A stretch of 64,000 nt of DNA. It comes from Nitrospirota bacterium. GTDB taxonomy: Bacteria > Nitrospirota > Leptospirillia > Leptospirillales > Leptospirillaceae. The position numbers were made by a program, and so were the translations under genes. The notes beneath the pieces were generated by a model. That model saw only the letters and a list, made by a program, of their open reading frames with translations. It did no database searches and was not told the DNA's origin. Location of the stretch: positions 19,766 through 83,765 of the forward strand of contig JAMCWM010000024.1 of the NCBI GenBank assembly GCA_023481175.1, given 5' to 3'. Within the stretch, counting starts at the first letter, position 1, and every line of letters starts with the position of its first letter. Below are positions 9,050 through 18,798 of this stretch, piece after piece.

Positions 9050-9936
9050 GGGGGATTGCCCCCCGAAAGAGGGGCGGTCCATTCGGACAGGAGTCGCACC
9101 AGGGTTCCGGGTTCCCCCCGGCGCAAGGTCTCCCGGAGAACCCCCATTTCACGGTCAAAGCTTTCGATGGCATCGAGGATGGCGGTACGATTCTGGAAGA
9201 AGATGTCGGCCCACAGCTCCGGAGAGCTTTTGGCTATCCGGAGGATATCGGAGAAACTCCCCCCTTTCTGGGTCTTCCAGTCGAACCCCGGATACCGGTT
9301 CTCCTGGCGGACTTTTTCGGCAAGGTTCAGGAGACAGTAGGAAAGGGCATGGGGGAGATGGCTGATATGGGCCACGATTCCGTCGTGATCGGCGGGCGAT
9401 ACCGGAACGGTATTCGCCCCCAGTGCCTGCCACAGGCGGACCAGTGGCAGAAGAGTGTTCTTCTCGGAGCCAAAGGGTGTCAAAAAAACTGTCCGGCCGG
9501 AAAACAGGTCCGACCTGGCGGAGGCGATCCCGGTCCGTTCGCTCCCGGCCATCGGATGAGAACTTGTGTAAAGAGGAAGAAGGGCGGAGAAGCTCGTTCT
9601 GTAGAGTTCATACAGGCTTCCCTTCACCGAGGAAAGGTCGGTCACGATCGCCGAAGGAGGGAGGGGGCCTACGATCTCGCCCCAGACCCGCGGAACAGCC
9701 TGAGGAGGAACGGCAATCACCGCCAGATCGACTCCCGCCACCGCCGATTCGTTGCTGTCGGCAAAGCGGTCGACCCACCCCCGTTCCAGGGCCAGGACCC
9801 TGTCGTCGGAACTGACGGTAGTCCCGATCACTTCCGGTGGGACCGGCAGGGCCTTGAGGGCTCCCGCTAGGGAGCCGCCCATCAATCCCGTTCCAAGAAT
9901 GGCGACCTTCCTGAAGGGAAAGTCCCCCGAAAGCAT
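9046..9936 (-). CDS. tyrA: prephenate/arogenate dehydrogenase
   Basis: 296 residues of the single-function TyrA family. It catalyses NAD(P)-linked oxidative decarboxylation toward tyrosine. The N-terminal Rossmann motif is VAILGTGLMGGSLAGALK. The active-site region has SSVKGSLYE and SSHPMAGSERTGI, with the catalytic His in HPMAGSE. HDGIVAHISHLPHALSYCL marks the dimerisation helices. The frame stays open far upstream through aroF, but the real start is the ATG at 9936, which shares its A with the aroF stop (TGATG). No chorismate mutase domain is attached; that activity is in pheA. Confidence 0.94.
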   Translation of the reverse strand: MLSGDFPFRKVAILGTGLMGGSLAGALKALPVPPEVIGTTVSSDDRVLALERGWVDRFADSNESAVAGVDLAVIAVPPQAVPRVWGEIVGPLPPSAIVTDLSSVKGSLYELYRTSFSALLPLYTSSHPMAGSERTGIASARSDLFSGRTVFLTPFGSEKNTLLPLVRLWQALGANTVPVSPADHDGIVAHISHLPHALSYCLLNLAEKVRQENRYPGFDWKTQKGGSFSDILRIAKSSPELWADIFFQNRTAILDAIESFDREMGVLRETLRRGEPGTLVRLLSEWTAPLSGGNPP

Positions 9937-10955
9937 CAGGAGACGGACCGTCCGACCGCCGCGGCCACCCTGCGGACCTCGGCCATCAGCTGGTCGAACT
10001 TGTCGGGGATGAGCGATTCCTCTCCGTCGGAAAAAGCCTGTTCCGGATTGTTGTGGACTTCGACCATGAGAGCGTCGCATCCGGCGGCAACACCGGCCCG
10101 GGCCATGGGGATGACGAGGTCCCATCGCCCGGTCCCATGGCTCGGGTCGACCAGGACCGGAAGATGGGTCAGGCTTTTGAGAACGGGGACGGCGTTCAAA
10201 TCCAGGGTGTTGCGCGTCATGGTCTCGAAGGTCCGGATTCCGCGTTCGCAGAGAATGATTTCCTGGTTTCCCCGGGACGCGATGTACTCCGCCGCCATCA
10301 GAAACTCCTTGATCGTGGCCGAAAGGCCGCGTTTCAGGAGAACCGGCTTGCTGACCTCCCCCACCTCGAAAAGGAGGCGAAAGTTCTGCATGTTGCGGGC
10401 GCCGATCTGGATGATGTCGGCATATTTCATCATCGAGGGAAGATCCCGGGGATCCATGAGTTCGGTGATGACCAAAAGTCCCGTCTTCTCCCGGGCCTTG
10501 GCCAGGTGCTCGAGACCTTCTTCTCCCAGACCCTGGAAAGTATAGGGGCTGGTCCGGGGCTTGAAGGCCCCTCCACGGAGGATCTTGGCGCCGGCCTTTT
10601 TCACCCGTTCGGCCACGTAGAGAAGCTGTTCTTCCGATTCGACCGCGCATGGGCCCGCCATGACCTGAATCTCCGGCCCTCCGATCGTCACCCCATTCGG
10701 GAAGGTGATGAGGGTGTCCTGCTTGCGGAACTCCCGGCTGACCAGCTTGAAGGGCTGGAGAATCTTGTGGACCGACTCGACCCCCGGGAAAGCGCCGAGA
10801 GGAACCTCCGCCAGTACGCGCTCGTCTCCGATGGCCCCCAGAACGGTTCTCTCCTTCCCGCGTGAAACATTGACTCCCAGTCCCTTGGCCTTGATGGCGT
10901 CAGAGACGCGTTCGAGATCCTGGGGAGTGGCCTCGGGTTTCATTACGATGATCAT
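9936..10955 (-). CDS. aroF: 3-deoxy-7-phosphoheptulonate synthase, type I-beta
   Basis: 339 residues. It condenses PEP and erythrose-4-phosphate, the entry step of aromatic synthesis. The first 70 residues form the ferredoxin-like regulatory domain typical of the beta subclass ([17 protein letters not shown]). The barrel follows, with [49 protein letters not shown] and [13 protein letters not shown]. The ATG at 10955 has AGGAGA seven bases upstream, so I use it instead of a start 13 codons earlier. It follows pheA by 32 bp and overlaps tyrA by one base. Feedback by Phe or Tyr through the N-terminal domain is known in the family but cannot be assigned here. Confidence 0.95.
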   Translation of the reverse strand: MIIVMKPEATPQDLERVSDAIKAKGLGVNVSRGKERTVLGAIGDERVLAEVPLGAFPGVESVHKILQPFKLVSREFRKQDTLITFPNGVTIGGPEIQVMAGPCAVESEEQLLYVAERVKKAGAKILRGGAFKPRTSPYTFQGLGEEGLEHLAKAREKTGLLVITELMDPRDLPSMMKYADIIQIGARNMQNFRLLFEVGEVSKPVLLKRGLSATIKEFLMAAEYIASRGNQEIILCERGIRTFETMTRNTLDLNAVPVLKSLTHLPVLVDPSHGTGRWDLVIPMARAGVAAGCDALMVEVHNNPEQAFSDGEESLIPDKFDQLMAEVRRVAAAVGRSVS

Positions 10956-10987
10956 GACTTCTCCTTCAGCGATGGCCTTTGAGGACT

Positions 10988-12130
10988 TCAGCACCGGTCA
11001 CCGGAAATGCCGGCGGTCCGTCCATATCCCGACTTTCTCTTTTCTTCCGAGACCGGGTATGATCCAAGAATCTTAACATAAGGGCAGAGGTCTTGTAATT
11101 TCCCGAGAAGGGCCTGAATGTGGGGATCTTTCTGATGCCCTTCGAGATCCATGAAAAAAATGTAGTCCCAGGCCTTTTTTCTGGAGGGCCGGCTTTCGAG
11201 TCGCGTAAGGTTCACATTATGGGCCGCGATGAGCTCGAGGATGGAGGAGAGAGCCCCGACGCGATCGATAACCGAGACCATGAGGGAGGTCTGGTCGTGG
11301 GCTGTCGGGTCTGGCGTCCCCTCCCCGATGACAAGAAATCGGGTCTGGTTGTCCTGCTGGTCCTCGATATGCCGGCGCAGGATTGGAACATTGTAGACAT
11401 CGGCCGCCATTTCTCCGGCGATCGCCGCGGACTGGAGTTCGTCCTGAAGAGAGATCTCGACGGCCCGCGTATTGCTTGTCGTCTCCACCGTGGGAACATT
11501 GGGCAAATAGTGGGACAGAAATCCACGACACTGGGCCAGCGCCTGCGGATGGGCGAAGACGGTCCGGATCTGGTCGATTCCGGAAGCCCGGGACAGAAGA
11601 CAGTGGTGGATGGGAAGAATGACCTCGCCATTTATCTTGAGGTCGGTCTCGACCAGGGTGTCTAGCGTGTAATTTACCATGCCCTCGGTAGAATTCTCGA
11701 TAGGCACCACACCGTAGGTGGCCTCCTTGCGCTCGACGCACCGAAAGACTTCTCGGACGGTGGACATGGAGAGATGCCTCGATGAGGAGCCGAAGTATTT
11801 GAGGGAGGCCTGGTGAGTGTAGGAGGCGGGGGGACCGAGATAGGCCACGACCAGTGGTTCTTCAAGCGAGAGGCAGGCCGAGAGGATCTCCCGGAAGATA
11901 TGTTTCAGGACAGGCCGGGGAAAGGGGGCAATCTCCACCCGTTCCAGCCGGTCGAAAATTTCCTGCTCTCGGGAGATGACGTGGAAGGGGAGTCCCCGAT
12001 CCTTCTTGTAGACGCCCACCTGATTCGCAATCTTTGCCCGCTCCCGGAGAAGAGAGACGATCTGATGATCGATGGCGTCGATACCCTGGCGCAATTCATT
12101 GATGTCGTTGGGATTTTCAGGGAAGGACAT
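10988..12130 (-). CDS. pheA: bifunctional chorismate mutase/prephenate dehydratase
   Basis: 380 residues in three parts. An AroQ chorismate mutase lies at about 5-90 ([20 protein letters not shown]). The prephenate dehydratase follows ([50 protein letters not shown] with the TRF catalytic motif). An ACT domain ends the protein ([19 protein letters not shown], then [19 protein letters not shown]) and usually gives phenylalanine feedback. The ATG at 12130 is preferred; the upstream in-frame part overlaps yebC. The ribosome site is weak. It lies 7 bp after yebC. Confidence 0.95.
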   Translation of the reverse strand: MSFPENPNDINELRQGIDAIDHQIVSLLRERAKIANQVGVYKKDRGLPFHVISREQEIFDRLERVEIAPFPRPVLKHIFREILSACLSLEEPLVVAYLGPPASYTHQASLKYFGSSSRHLSMSTVREVFRCVERKEATYGVVPIENSTEGMVNYTLDTLVETDLKINGEVILPIHHCLLSRASGIDQIRTVFAHPQALAQCRGFLSHYLPNVPTVETTSNTRAVEISLQDELQSAAIAGEMAADVYNVPILRRHIEDQQDNQTRFLVIGEGTPDPTAHDQTSLMVSVIDRVGALSSILELIAAHNVNLTRLESRPSRKKAWDYIFFMDLEGHQKDPHIQALLGKLQDLCPYVKILGSYPVSEEKRKSGYGRTAGISGDRC

Positions 12131-12137
12131 GGAGAGC

Positions 12138-12893
12138 TCAGGCCCCTTGGGAGAGGGATTCGAGCACCTCGCCGGGAATATCGAAGTTGGCGTAAACATG
12201 CTGGACGTCGTCATGGTCTTCGAGGGCCTCCATGAGACGGACCATTGTTTGGGCATCCTTCCCTTCGAGAGGAACGGTGACCTGGGGAATCATTGTCACC
12301 TCGGCAAAGGGGGTTGCGAGACCGGCCGCGTGCATGGCATCGAGCACCTTCTGAAAATCCTGCGGTTGCGTCACGACCTCGAAGGAGTCTTCCTCCTGGC
12401 GAACGTCCTCGGCCCCCGCGTTGAGGACAATCTCCATCAGGCGCTCCTCGGAGACACCGGTGGCGGGCGTTGTGATCAGCCCCCTCTGGTCGAACATCCA
12501 GGCGACACACCCGTTTTCCCCGAGAGCCCCTCCGTTTTTCGAAAAAATGGAGCGAATTTCCGGAATGGTTCGGTTCTTGTTGTCGGTCGTGACCTTCAAA
12601 AGGATGGCGACGCCCTTTGGACCATGGCCTTCATACTGGAGTTCCTCGTACACCGCCCCCGGAATTTCCCCCGTTCCCTTCTGGATGGCTTTCTTGATAT
12701 TGTCCATAGGCATGTTTTCTTCCCGGGCCTTGGAAATGGCAGTCCGCAACCTGGGATTTCCGTCCGGATCTCCTCCGCCCAGGCGGGCGGCGATCGAAAT
12801 CTCCTTGGAGAGCCGGGTGAAGACCTTCCCTCTCTTGGAGTCGATCAGGGCTTTCTTATGCTTTGTGGTCGCCCACTTCGAATGTCCCGACAA
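12138..12893 (-). CDS. YebC/PmpR-family protein
   Basis: 251-residue member of the YebC family. These were long described as transcription regulators; some members are now tied to relieving ribosome stalling at proline stretches. The family opening SGHSKWATTKHKKALIDSKRG is present nearly intact after a TTG start at 12893, followed by LRTAISKAREENMPMDN and YEGHGPKGVAILLKVTTDN. The TTG is preceded by an AAAGGACG site. In many genomes yebC neighbours ruvC; here it heads the aromatic operon, which may simply reflect a shared promoter. The aro genes follow with 7 bp spacing. Confidence 0.9.
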   Translation of the reverse strand: MSGHSKWATTKHKKALIDSKRGKVFTRLSKEISIAARLGGGDPDGNPRLRTAISKAREENMPMDNIKKAIQKGTGEIPGAVYEELQYEGHGPKGVAILLKVTTDNKNRTIPEIRSIFSKNGGALGENGCVAWMFDQRGLITTPATGVSEERLMEIVLNAGAEDVRQEEDSFEVVTQPQDFQKVLDAMHAAGLATPFAEVTMIPQVTVPLEGKDAQTMVRLMEALEDHDDVQHVYANFDIPGEVLESLSQGA

Positions 12894-13213
12894 AATGCGT
12901 CCTTTCCAGGAATGGCCTTGAGGGTCTTTTGATTATCCTAAGAAAAAATCCCTTTTTTTTCAATCCGTGCGATCGCCCAGGCTCCGACATGGAAATGTCT
13001 TTGCACCCCTCGGCGGATTTTCGAAGTGATTTTTCTATGCGACGTGACGTAAGGCACGCGCTCGCGAAGCGGGCAACGAGGGCAGGAACTGTCCGAGGTC
13101 AAAGCCTCCGTGCGATCCCTGCCATCCCGACAAGACCCAAAGGTCCAAAGGACGTTGCGCATCCTCGGCGAAAATATAGAGTGATCATTCATTTTAGGGC
13201 GCCTGAGCCGGAA
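12894..13213. other. intergenic stretch with possible structured RNA
   Basis: About 320 bases separating yebC from the efflux genes. Nested complementary arms are visible: GGCAGG (13081-13086) with CCTGCC (13118-13123), enclosing GAGG (13095-13098) with CCTC (13105-13108). A separate CGCT/AGCG hairpin lies around 13059-13071. On the minus strand this would form a leader upstream of yebC. An 84-codon frame on the minus strand crosses the region but has no ribosome site and is rich in Arg and Ser, so I do not call it a gene. No known riboswitch core was recognised. Confidence 0.3.
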
Positions 13214-14095
13214 TCAGGGATGGGGCGTCCGGTCGATGATGGTGGCCGTCTGTCCCGCCACCAGAGTGATCCGGGCGGGAAGAGTTTCCAGTCGGATTCG
13301 AACAGGGATCCTCTGGGCCAGCCGGACCCAGCTGAAGGTCGGATTGACGCGAGGGACGGTCCCCGGACGATCGCTCCGCTCAAAATCCGAGATCCCTCGG
13401 GAAATCGTTTCCACCCGTCCGAACAGAGGGGGCGAGACCCCCATCAGCCGGATTTCCATGCGGTCCCCCACCCGGATGGCCGGAAGCTTTGTCTCCTCGA
13501 AGTACCCGTCGACGTAGAAGGAATCGCTGTCCACAAGCGCAACGACCCCCTTCCCCCGGGTCACGAAGTCACCGGGTCTGAGATGCATGTTGGTGACGTA
13601 GCCGTTGACCCGGGCCCTGACAGGGGAACGGGAGAGGTCGAGCTGGGCTTTCATCATCCTGGACAAGGCCTTGCGATAAAGGGCCGAGGCCTCGATGGCC
13701 CGTGTCCGCATGTTTTCAGCCTTTTCCTCCGTGGCGTTTCCAGTCCTTAAAAGCCGATCGTACCTCCGGGCGTCATGGAGAGCATTCCCCATGGCTGCGT
13801 AGCGTTCCATCCAGTCAGCCCTGGCGGCCGCCAGGGCGATGGAAAAGCGCCGGGGATCGATCCGGAAGAGCACATCCCCTCTGGAGACCTTCTGGTTGTC
13901 ACGAACATCGACCTCTGTCACGAGCCCGGAAACATCCGGAGCCACCGAGACCCAGTCAGCCCGGACGCGTCCATCCCGGGTCCAGGGAGTGATACGGTCG
14001 TAGTGCCAGAGAGCATACCCCGAGACGATGGCAAGAAGGGAGAGAAAAAGAGTGACTCCCGGTCGGAGAAGACGGAGGAGGAAGGGATTTTTCAC
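13214..14095 (-). CDS. HlyD/AaeA-type membrane fusion protein
   Basis: 293 residues. It has one N-terminal membrane helix (LFLSLLAIVSGYALWHY), a biotinyl-lipoyl-like domain (VSVAPDVSGLVTEVDVRDNQ, then RVNGYVTNMHLRPGDFV), a helical hairpin between them, and a beta-barrel end (PVRIRLETLP). This is the periplasmic adaptor of a PET/AaeB-type exporter, close to E. coli AaeA. The start is a GTG overlapping the stop of the 68-residue gene upstream (GTGA). With its two upstream partners it probably exports aromatic acids or other hydrophobic organics; the substrate is inference. Confidence 0.88.
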   Translation of the reverse strand: MKNPFLLRLLRPGVTLFLSLLAIVSGYALWHYDRITPWTRDGRVRADWVSVAPDVSGLVTEVDVRDNQKVSRGDVLFRIDPRRFSIALAAARADWMERYAAMGNALHDARRYDRLLRTGNATEEKAENMRTRAIEASALYRKALSRMMKAQLDLSRSPVRARVNGYVTNMHLRPGDFVTRGKGVVALVDSDSFYVDGYFEETKLPAIRVGDRMEIRLMGVSPPLFGRVETISRGISDFERSDRPGTVPRVNPTFSWVRLAQRIPVRIRLETLPARITLVAGQTATIIDRTPHP

Positions 14096-14298
14096 TCAGA
14101 CAGACTCCAGGCGATTGAGACGAGAATTGCGAAGATGAGGAGATAAAGGGAAAGATCGAAAAGGGGCCTGTGCCAGACATGGGCATAGAATCCTGATCGG
14201 TCGAGCAGGGCACGGACCAGAAGAAGGGTAAAAAAGGCCAAGGTTCCCCAGAGAAGAAAGGGAGAGAGAAAGACCCCGAAGAGGTCCACCTCCTTCAC
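14092..14298 (-). CDS. DUF1656 (AaeX-like) small membrane protein
   Basis: 68 residues with two hydrophobic helices (FLLWGTLAFFTLLLVRALL and LSLYLLIFAILVSIAWSL) and the DUF1656 pattern KEVDLFGVFLSPFLLW. AaeX-type proteins always accompany the AaeA/AaeB exporter; their exact job is unknown. The GTG start overlaps the stop of the FUSC permease gene, and its own stop overlaps the start of the adaptor gene, so three proteins are made from one chained message. Confidence 0.88.
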   Translation of the reverse strand: MKEVDLFGVFLSPFLLWGTLAFFTLLLVRALLDRSGFYAHVWHRPLFDLSLYLLIFAILVSIAWSLSE

Positions 14299-16289
14299 GT
14301 CGCTCCTCCGGTGCGGACATGGAAGGGATCCAGGATTACCGAACCGGGAGGAGCCAGGATTTCAAGCTCCGACAGAAGCGGCAGGATCTCCGATTCACCT
14401 GTCGCCCTCCGGGGAGTCTGCTCAAGCAGTTGCGATTCTGGCGACCAGTGGACCGGGGATATACGCTCCCCCCGGGAGCGCAGGAAGAAAAATCGAGAAA
14501 AGCTCGCACGGAGGCGGGCCACATCCCGGCCGATCGGGCCGGAAAGAATTTTTTCCTCCCGAGCCATGTGGAATAGGGTTCGGGCCAGTCCGGCATGGAG
14601 AAATGTTTCTCCGTAGATCGCCCGTTGTCCGGGTGGAAGGGTCTGGAGACGGAGGGCCAGCTGGGCTGTCCGGTCATTGATCCGGGCCAGGGCCCCGGAG
14701 AGGGAAGCGGTAGGTTCCATGGCAGCGATTCCTGCCAGATCCCGAAGGTCGGCACGATAGAGCCGCCGGACACTGACATTGGCCCCGACCGAACGGACAA
14801 GGCGGGTCAGGATGGCGGCCATGAAGACGCCAAGACTCTGTGCGATCGCCGCGTTGAGAGAGGCCATGAAATTGGCATGATAGGTCGAGGAGAGGGCGAT
14901 CAGACCGCCGAAGCCGATGGAAAAGGCCAGGACGGTTATTGTCGTTTCGGGACGTCCGATAAAGATCCCCGCCGGGATCAGAACGAGTGCCAGAAGAAGA
15001 GCCAAGGTCAGGAAGTCCTGCGCCATCGGAAGAAGGGCGTAAAGGAAGAAGATACCGGTAACCGATCCAAGGGTCAGAAAAATCATGAAACGAAGAATAG
15101 CCGGGGCCGGATCGTCCTGGGAGGCGAAAAAGGAGGTGGCTACTGCTGCCATCATGGTTGCCGTAGCCCCATCGGGCCACTCGCTCAGGATCCAGAAGGA
15201 AGAGACCGAAACGATAGTCAGCAAAATGGCAAAGGCCGACAGTGCGGCCAGAAGGTGGTCCCGGTGGGGGGGCTCTTCCGGAATCTCTTCCCGCGTCTCG
15301 GGAATGCGCTGGTCCGTCTGGAGACGGATACAGTCAGACAGGATGAGACAAAACTCCCGAAGTCGGGATGAGAGATTCAGGACGGCCAAATCTCCCGGCA
15401 TGAGTCTTCCCCCACGGGCTCCTTCATCGGGGAAGACCGGCATGGGGAGCGACCCCGACCTTTTTAGGCAATCCCGGGACTGATCCAGAAGGCGTTGTGA
15501 TGCTTCCTGGTGTTCGGGATACTCCTCGATGATCCGTTCGAGGTGGCGAACGATCTCCGAGAGGACGGGGAGAAGATGCGCCATCTTGTAGCGGAGAAGT
15601 TCGATGGCCTTGAGACGGGTCTGATTTCCGGTGTCGTAGGAGGCAAAGAGAGACAGAGGGGAGAGGGCCACCAGTTCAACGGAAAGCCGTCCGCGGGTTG
15701 ATTCGAGGAGCTTCGTTCCGGGGAGGCTTGAGAAAATTCCCTCTGCCAATTGCCTGATCCGTTCCAGAAGGAGGGACGCCCGCCCAAAATAAAGGCTCAC
15801 CGCCGATCTTGGAAAAAAAAGTTCGTTGATGACAAATGTCGAAAGGATGCCGAGGGAGACCTCCTCCACGCGTGAAAGAGCCGTACCAAAGATCCCGCCA
15901 GGGTGAAGCACGCTCGGAAACCCGATGAGAGCCACGGTGTAACCCGCGAGAATATAGGCATAGCTTCTTGGAGTCCCGTCGATCAGGGAGAGATAGAGAC
16001 AAAGGGCGATCCAGAGACCGAGCGCCATCACAAGAAGCAACGGAAGATTGACGAGATTCGGAACGAGGAGGATGGCCATTCCAGCCCCGACTAGCGTTCC
16101 TACGAACCGGTAGAGCGCCTTGGAGCGGACCATCCCGGTATAGGGCTGCGCGACGATGAGAACGGTCAGCATAGCCCAGTAAGGCTGGGGAAGATTCCAG
16201 AGAAAGGCGATCCAGAGAGCGACCAGGGCCGCAGCAAAAGTCTTCAGGGAAAAAAGAAGCTCGCCTGCCGTGACAGGAAAAATTTTCAA
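14295..16289 (-). CDS. FUSC-family (AaeB-like) efflux permease
   Basis: 664-residue inner-membrane protein. Two blocks of about five to six membrane helices (residues 10-160 and 350-500) surround and precede cytoplasmic regions, the fusaric acid resistance/AaeB layout. The N-terminal block WNLPQPYWAMLTVLIVAQPY is the most characteristic piece. The start is a TTG at 16289 with GAAGGA six bases upstream; no better start is visible. It is the first gene of the chained three-gene exporter. In an acidophile such a pump could relieve organic acid stress, but that is inference. Confidence 0.88.
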   Translation of the reverse strand: MKIFPVTAGELLFSLKTFAAALVALWIAFLWNLPQPYWAMLTVLIVAQPYTGMVRSKALYRFVGTLVGAGMAILLVPNLVNLPLLLVMALGLWIALCLYLSLIDGTPRSYAYILAGYTVALIGFPSVLHPGGIFGTALSRVEEVSLGILSTFVINELFFPRSAVSLYFGRASLLLERIRQLAEGIFSSLPGTKLLESTRGRLSVELVALSPLSLFASYDTGNQTRLKAIELLRYKMAHLLPVLSEIVRHLERIIEEYPEHQEASQRLLDQSRDCLKRSGSLPMPVFPDEGARGGRLMPGDLAVLNLSSRLREFCLILSDCIRLQTDQRIPETREEIPEEPPHRDHLLAALSAFAILLTIVSVSSFWILSEWPDGATATMMAAVATSFFASQDDPAPAILRFMIFLTLGSVTGIFFLYALLPMAQDFLTLALLLALVLIPAGIFIGRPETTITVLAFSIGFGGLIALSSTYHANFMASLNAAIAQSLGVFMAAILTRLVRSVGANVSVRRLYRADLRDLAGIAAMEPTASLSGALARINDRTAQLALRLQTLPPGQRAIYGETFLHAGLARTLFHMAREEKILSGPIGRDVARLRASFSRFFFLRSRGERISPVHWSPESQLLEQTPRRATGESEILPLLSELEILAPPGSVILDPFHVRTGGAT

Positions 16290-16354
16290 CCATTATCCTT
16301 CGGGATCTTTCCGACCGTTGCGACAGAGAGTCTGGGATCGTGTCCCCATTTTAT

Positions 16355-17332
16355 CTATGCAAGCCGGAAAAGTGCGTTGACGATCGCCACCGCGACCGTC
16401 GACCCTCCCTTGGGTCCGCGGGTCACGATCCAGGGAACGGTGTTCTGGCGGGCGATTATGATCTTCGACTCCCGGGCCCCGACAAATCCTACGGGAACCC
16501 CGACCACCAGTGCCGGACGGACGCCCTCCGACCGGATCAGCCGATCGACCTCGAAGAGAGCGGTAGGGGCGTTGCCCACCGCAACAACCGCACCGTCCAT
16601 GCGAGACCGGGCCTTGCGCATAGCGACGGTCGAGCGGGTCTCCCCAGTTCGCCGGGCCTCCTCTGCCACATCGGAGTCTCCCACATGGCAGAGAAGGTCA
16701 TTATTGAATTTTTCCCGGAAAGGGCGGCTGATCCCCGATTCCACCATCTGGACATCGACGATGAGTGGAGCTCCTTTCCGGAGGGCGGCGATTCCCCGGT
16801 CGATCGCATCCGGATGGCGGTCCATCAGATCGATCATATCGAAGTCGGCCACGGCGTGGACGGCTCGCCGGACCACCTGGTGCCATCCCTGGTCGAAGGC
16901 CATGCCGGACAACCTCTCGTCGATGATCCGGAAACTCTCCGCCTCAATCTCCTCCGGAAGACGAGGAACCTGGCGCACCTCCTCGTCCGGAGGAAGAAAG
17001 AGGTCATGGATCCGGTCGGCCAGGACACGGATGAAGGAGGGATGGGTCTGATAGCCGAACATAAAGCGCAGGTTGGGCGAATCGACCCCCGCCTTCGAGC
17101 GGAGATTCTCGAATTCTTCCATGAGGCTGGCCGGCTCAGGATCTGCCACAACGACCGCAATCTCTCCATGGATGAAAGTCTCGTCACTCCAGAGATCCCT
17201 CAGGCCCTCCACACCGCGGTTCAAGCTGAAGAGGCACACCCGGCGGAAGCCTCCCCGGGTGAGCAGGAAGGAACGGATTCCTTCGAGGGCTCTGTCGGGT
17301 GTTTTCGAAACCATCAGAACATTGATTCCCAT
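16355..17332 (-). CDS. cbiC: precorrin-8X methylmutase with CbiX-like N-terminal domain
   Basis: 325 residues; ordinary CbiC/CobH is about 210. The C-terminal 210 residues carry the methylmutase: VVRRAVHAVADFDMI with the active-site histidine, a VDVQMVESGI segment, and ARRTGETRSTVAMRKA, then VVAVGNAPTALFEVDRLI and VGVPVGFVGARESK. It moves a methyl from C-11 to C-12 in cobalamin synthesis. The first about 115 residues resemble a half-size CbiX/SirB sirohydrochlorin chelatase domain (ending FGYQTHPSFIRVLADRI), but the usual GHGS start is replaced by VSKTP. The chelatase metal site is therefore probably lost. It sits 41 bp after cbiA. Confidence 0.88.
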   Translation of the reverse strand: MGINVLMVSKTPDRALEGIRSFLLTRGGFRRVCLFSLNRGVEGLRDLWSDETFIHGEIAVVVADPEPASLMEEFENLRSKAGVDSPNLRFMFGYQTHPSFIRVLADRIHDLFLPPDEEVRQVPRLPEEIEAESFRIIDERLSGMAFDQGWHQVVRRAVHAVADFDMIDLMDRHPDAIDRGIAALRKGAPLIVDVQMVESGISRPFREKFNNDLLCHVGDSDVAEEARRTGETRSTVAMRKARSRMDGAVVAVGNAPTALFEVDRLIRSEGVRPALVVGVPVGFVGARESKIIIARQNTVPWIVTRGPKGGSTVAVAIVNALFRLA

Positions 17333-17373
17333 CGTGGTTGATCCTTTCGGGCAAAAAGGCCGATTATGAAAGT

Positions 17374-18798
17374 TCAGTCATTCCTTCCTTTTTCGAGGGC
17401 CCGTGCCAGGGCCTCCCCCCACAGGGGATTGGAAGGAAAAAAGAGATGGAGATAGGAGGCGACCACCCCATTCATGGCAAATCCCTCCGATGTGCCATCA
17501 GAGGTATGGAGGAAGGCCCCCTGGAGGTCGGTTCCCCCCCCCGACAGACGGCTATAGTGAAAGAGATGGCCGCGGACCGATCCGGGTGCCTCGGAGAAAA
17601 AACCTTTTCCGGCTGTGACTTCCGCATACCCAAGCCTCTTCAGCCGGTCTCCCATAGAGTATCGGAGCGGAAAAATTCCGGCAAGGCGGGACTCTTCTCC
17701 TGCCTCCTCCTGGAGAGGGCCCTCCGTCAGGTAGAGCAACCCCCCGCATTCGGCATAGACCGGCCGACCCGAGGCGCAAAATTGCCGGACTTCCCCGATC
17801 ATTTTCCGGTTTAAGGCCAGTTCACGGAAAAATCGCTCCGGGTATCCTCCGCCCAGATAGAGTCCGTCGCAGTTCGGAGGAAGCCTCCGGTCCTTGAGAA
17901 GAGAGAAAAAGACAATGTCAATGCCGCATTTTTCAAAAAGCTCCCAATTCTCAGGGTAATAGAACCAAAAGGCCTCGTCCAGTACGACTCCCAGACGGAG
18001 AAAACGGCGAACCCTGGAGGAGGAATGGAAAGGAGTCGTGTTTCTTGTTCGCCAGGCTCTCGTAAAATCCGTACACTCCTCCCCGGACTCACGGAACTCC
18101 GGTGCCGGGACGGAAGGGGGAGAGAAGGCCGAAAGAATCCTTGACCAGTCCAGGGCATCGGCGGCGCAGGAGAGCGCCTGACGCAAACGGACAGCCTCCT
18201 CCGTCCCCTGCTCTCCGGGAGCGCAAAGCCCCAGATGGCGCTCGGGAAGAGACAGGGCTTCGTCCCGGGGCAGGACGCCCAGAAGAGGCGGAAGACCCTC
18301 TGCGGCCAAGGCGTCCGCAATCAGTTTCCGGTGTCGGTCTGAGCCTGTCCGGGTGGCGATCACGCCCAGAAAGTGCGGACCTTCCCTGTGGAGGACAATC
18401 CCCCGGACGAGGGCCGCCAAAGTTTCGGCCATCCCCTGGGCGGAAAGGACCAGGATGACCGGGAGTTCGAGCGCCCGGGCGATGTCCCACGTCGAAGATC
18501 CCCGGGCCAATCCATCAAAAAGGCCCATGACCCCTTCCACGACGCCACCGGAGGATCCGGCCACCTGGCGGTCAAAGCGTTCCCTCAACCCTGACGGCTC
18601 CGAAAAGTGGAGATCGAGATTTCCTGAAGGGATCCGGGCAATCCATTCGTGGTGACGGGGGTCTATGAAATCGGGGCCGCACTTGAAGGGGTGGACGGAA
18701 AATCCCCTTTGGGCGAGACCCCAAAGAAGCGCCATGGTCACCAGGGTCTTTCCCGATCCCGATCCGGCGCCTGCCACTACAACCCCGCGCGCGGTCAC
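17374..18798 (-). CDS. cbiA: cobyrinate a,c-diamide synthase
   Basis: 474 residues. ATP- and glutamine-dependent amidation of the a and c side chains of cobyrinate (CbiA; CobB in the aerobic pathway). The P-loop is AGAGSGSGKT at residues 9-18, followed by KCGPDFIDPRHH. VEGVMGLFDG is a family hallmark. The C-terminal class I glutaminase-like domain has YLGGGYPE and the nucleophile Cys in YAECGGLLYLTE, then HLFHYS. The GTG start overlaps the cobC stop by four bases. Its own end is 41 bp before cbiC. Confidence 0.93.
   Translation of the reverse strand: MTARGVVVAGAGSGSGKTLVTMALLWGLAQRGFSVHPFKCGPDFIDPRHHEWIARIPSGNLDLHFSEPSGLRERFDRQVAGSSGGVVEGVMGLFDGLARGSSTWDIARALELPVILVLSAQGMAETLAALVRGIVLHREGPHFLGVIATRTGSDRHRKLIADALAAEGLPPLLGVLPRDEALSLPERHLGLCAPGEQGTEEAVRLRQALSCAADALDWSRILSAFSPPSVPAPEFRESGEECTDFTRAWRTRNTTPFHSSSRVRRFLRLGVVLDEAFWFYYPENWELFEKCGIDIVFFSLLKDRRLPPNCDGLYLGGGYPERFFRELALNRKMIGEVRQFCASGRPVYAECGGLLYLTEGPLQEEAGEESRLAGIFPLRYSMGDRLKRLGYAEVTAGKGFFSEAPGSVRGHLFHYSRLSGGGTDLQGAFLHTSDGTSEGFAMNGVVASYLHLFFPSNPLWGEALARALEKGRND

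Noticed and set aside
9937..10650. N-terminal extension of tyrA by more than 230 codons
   Set aside because: Lies inside aroF in another frame; the TGATG junction gives the natural tyrA start.
13080..13125. c-di-GMP-I (GEMM) riboswitch suggested by GGTCAAAGCC
   Set aside because: Only a short resemblance; the GGxAAACC-type element and receptor stem order do not fit.
12938..13192. 84-codon frame in the gap before yebC
   Set aside because: No ribosome site, basic and Ser-rich product, and it overlaps the RNA-like inverted arms.
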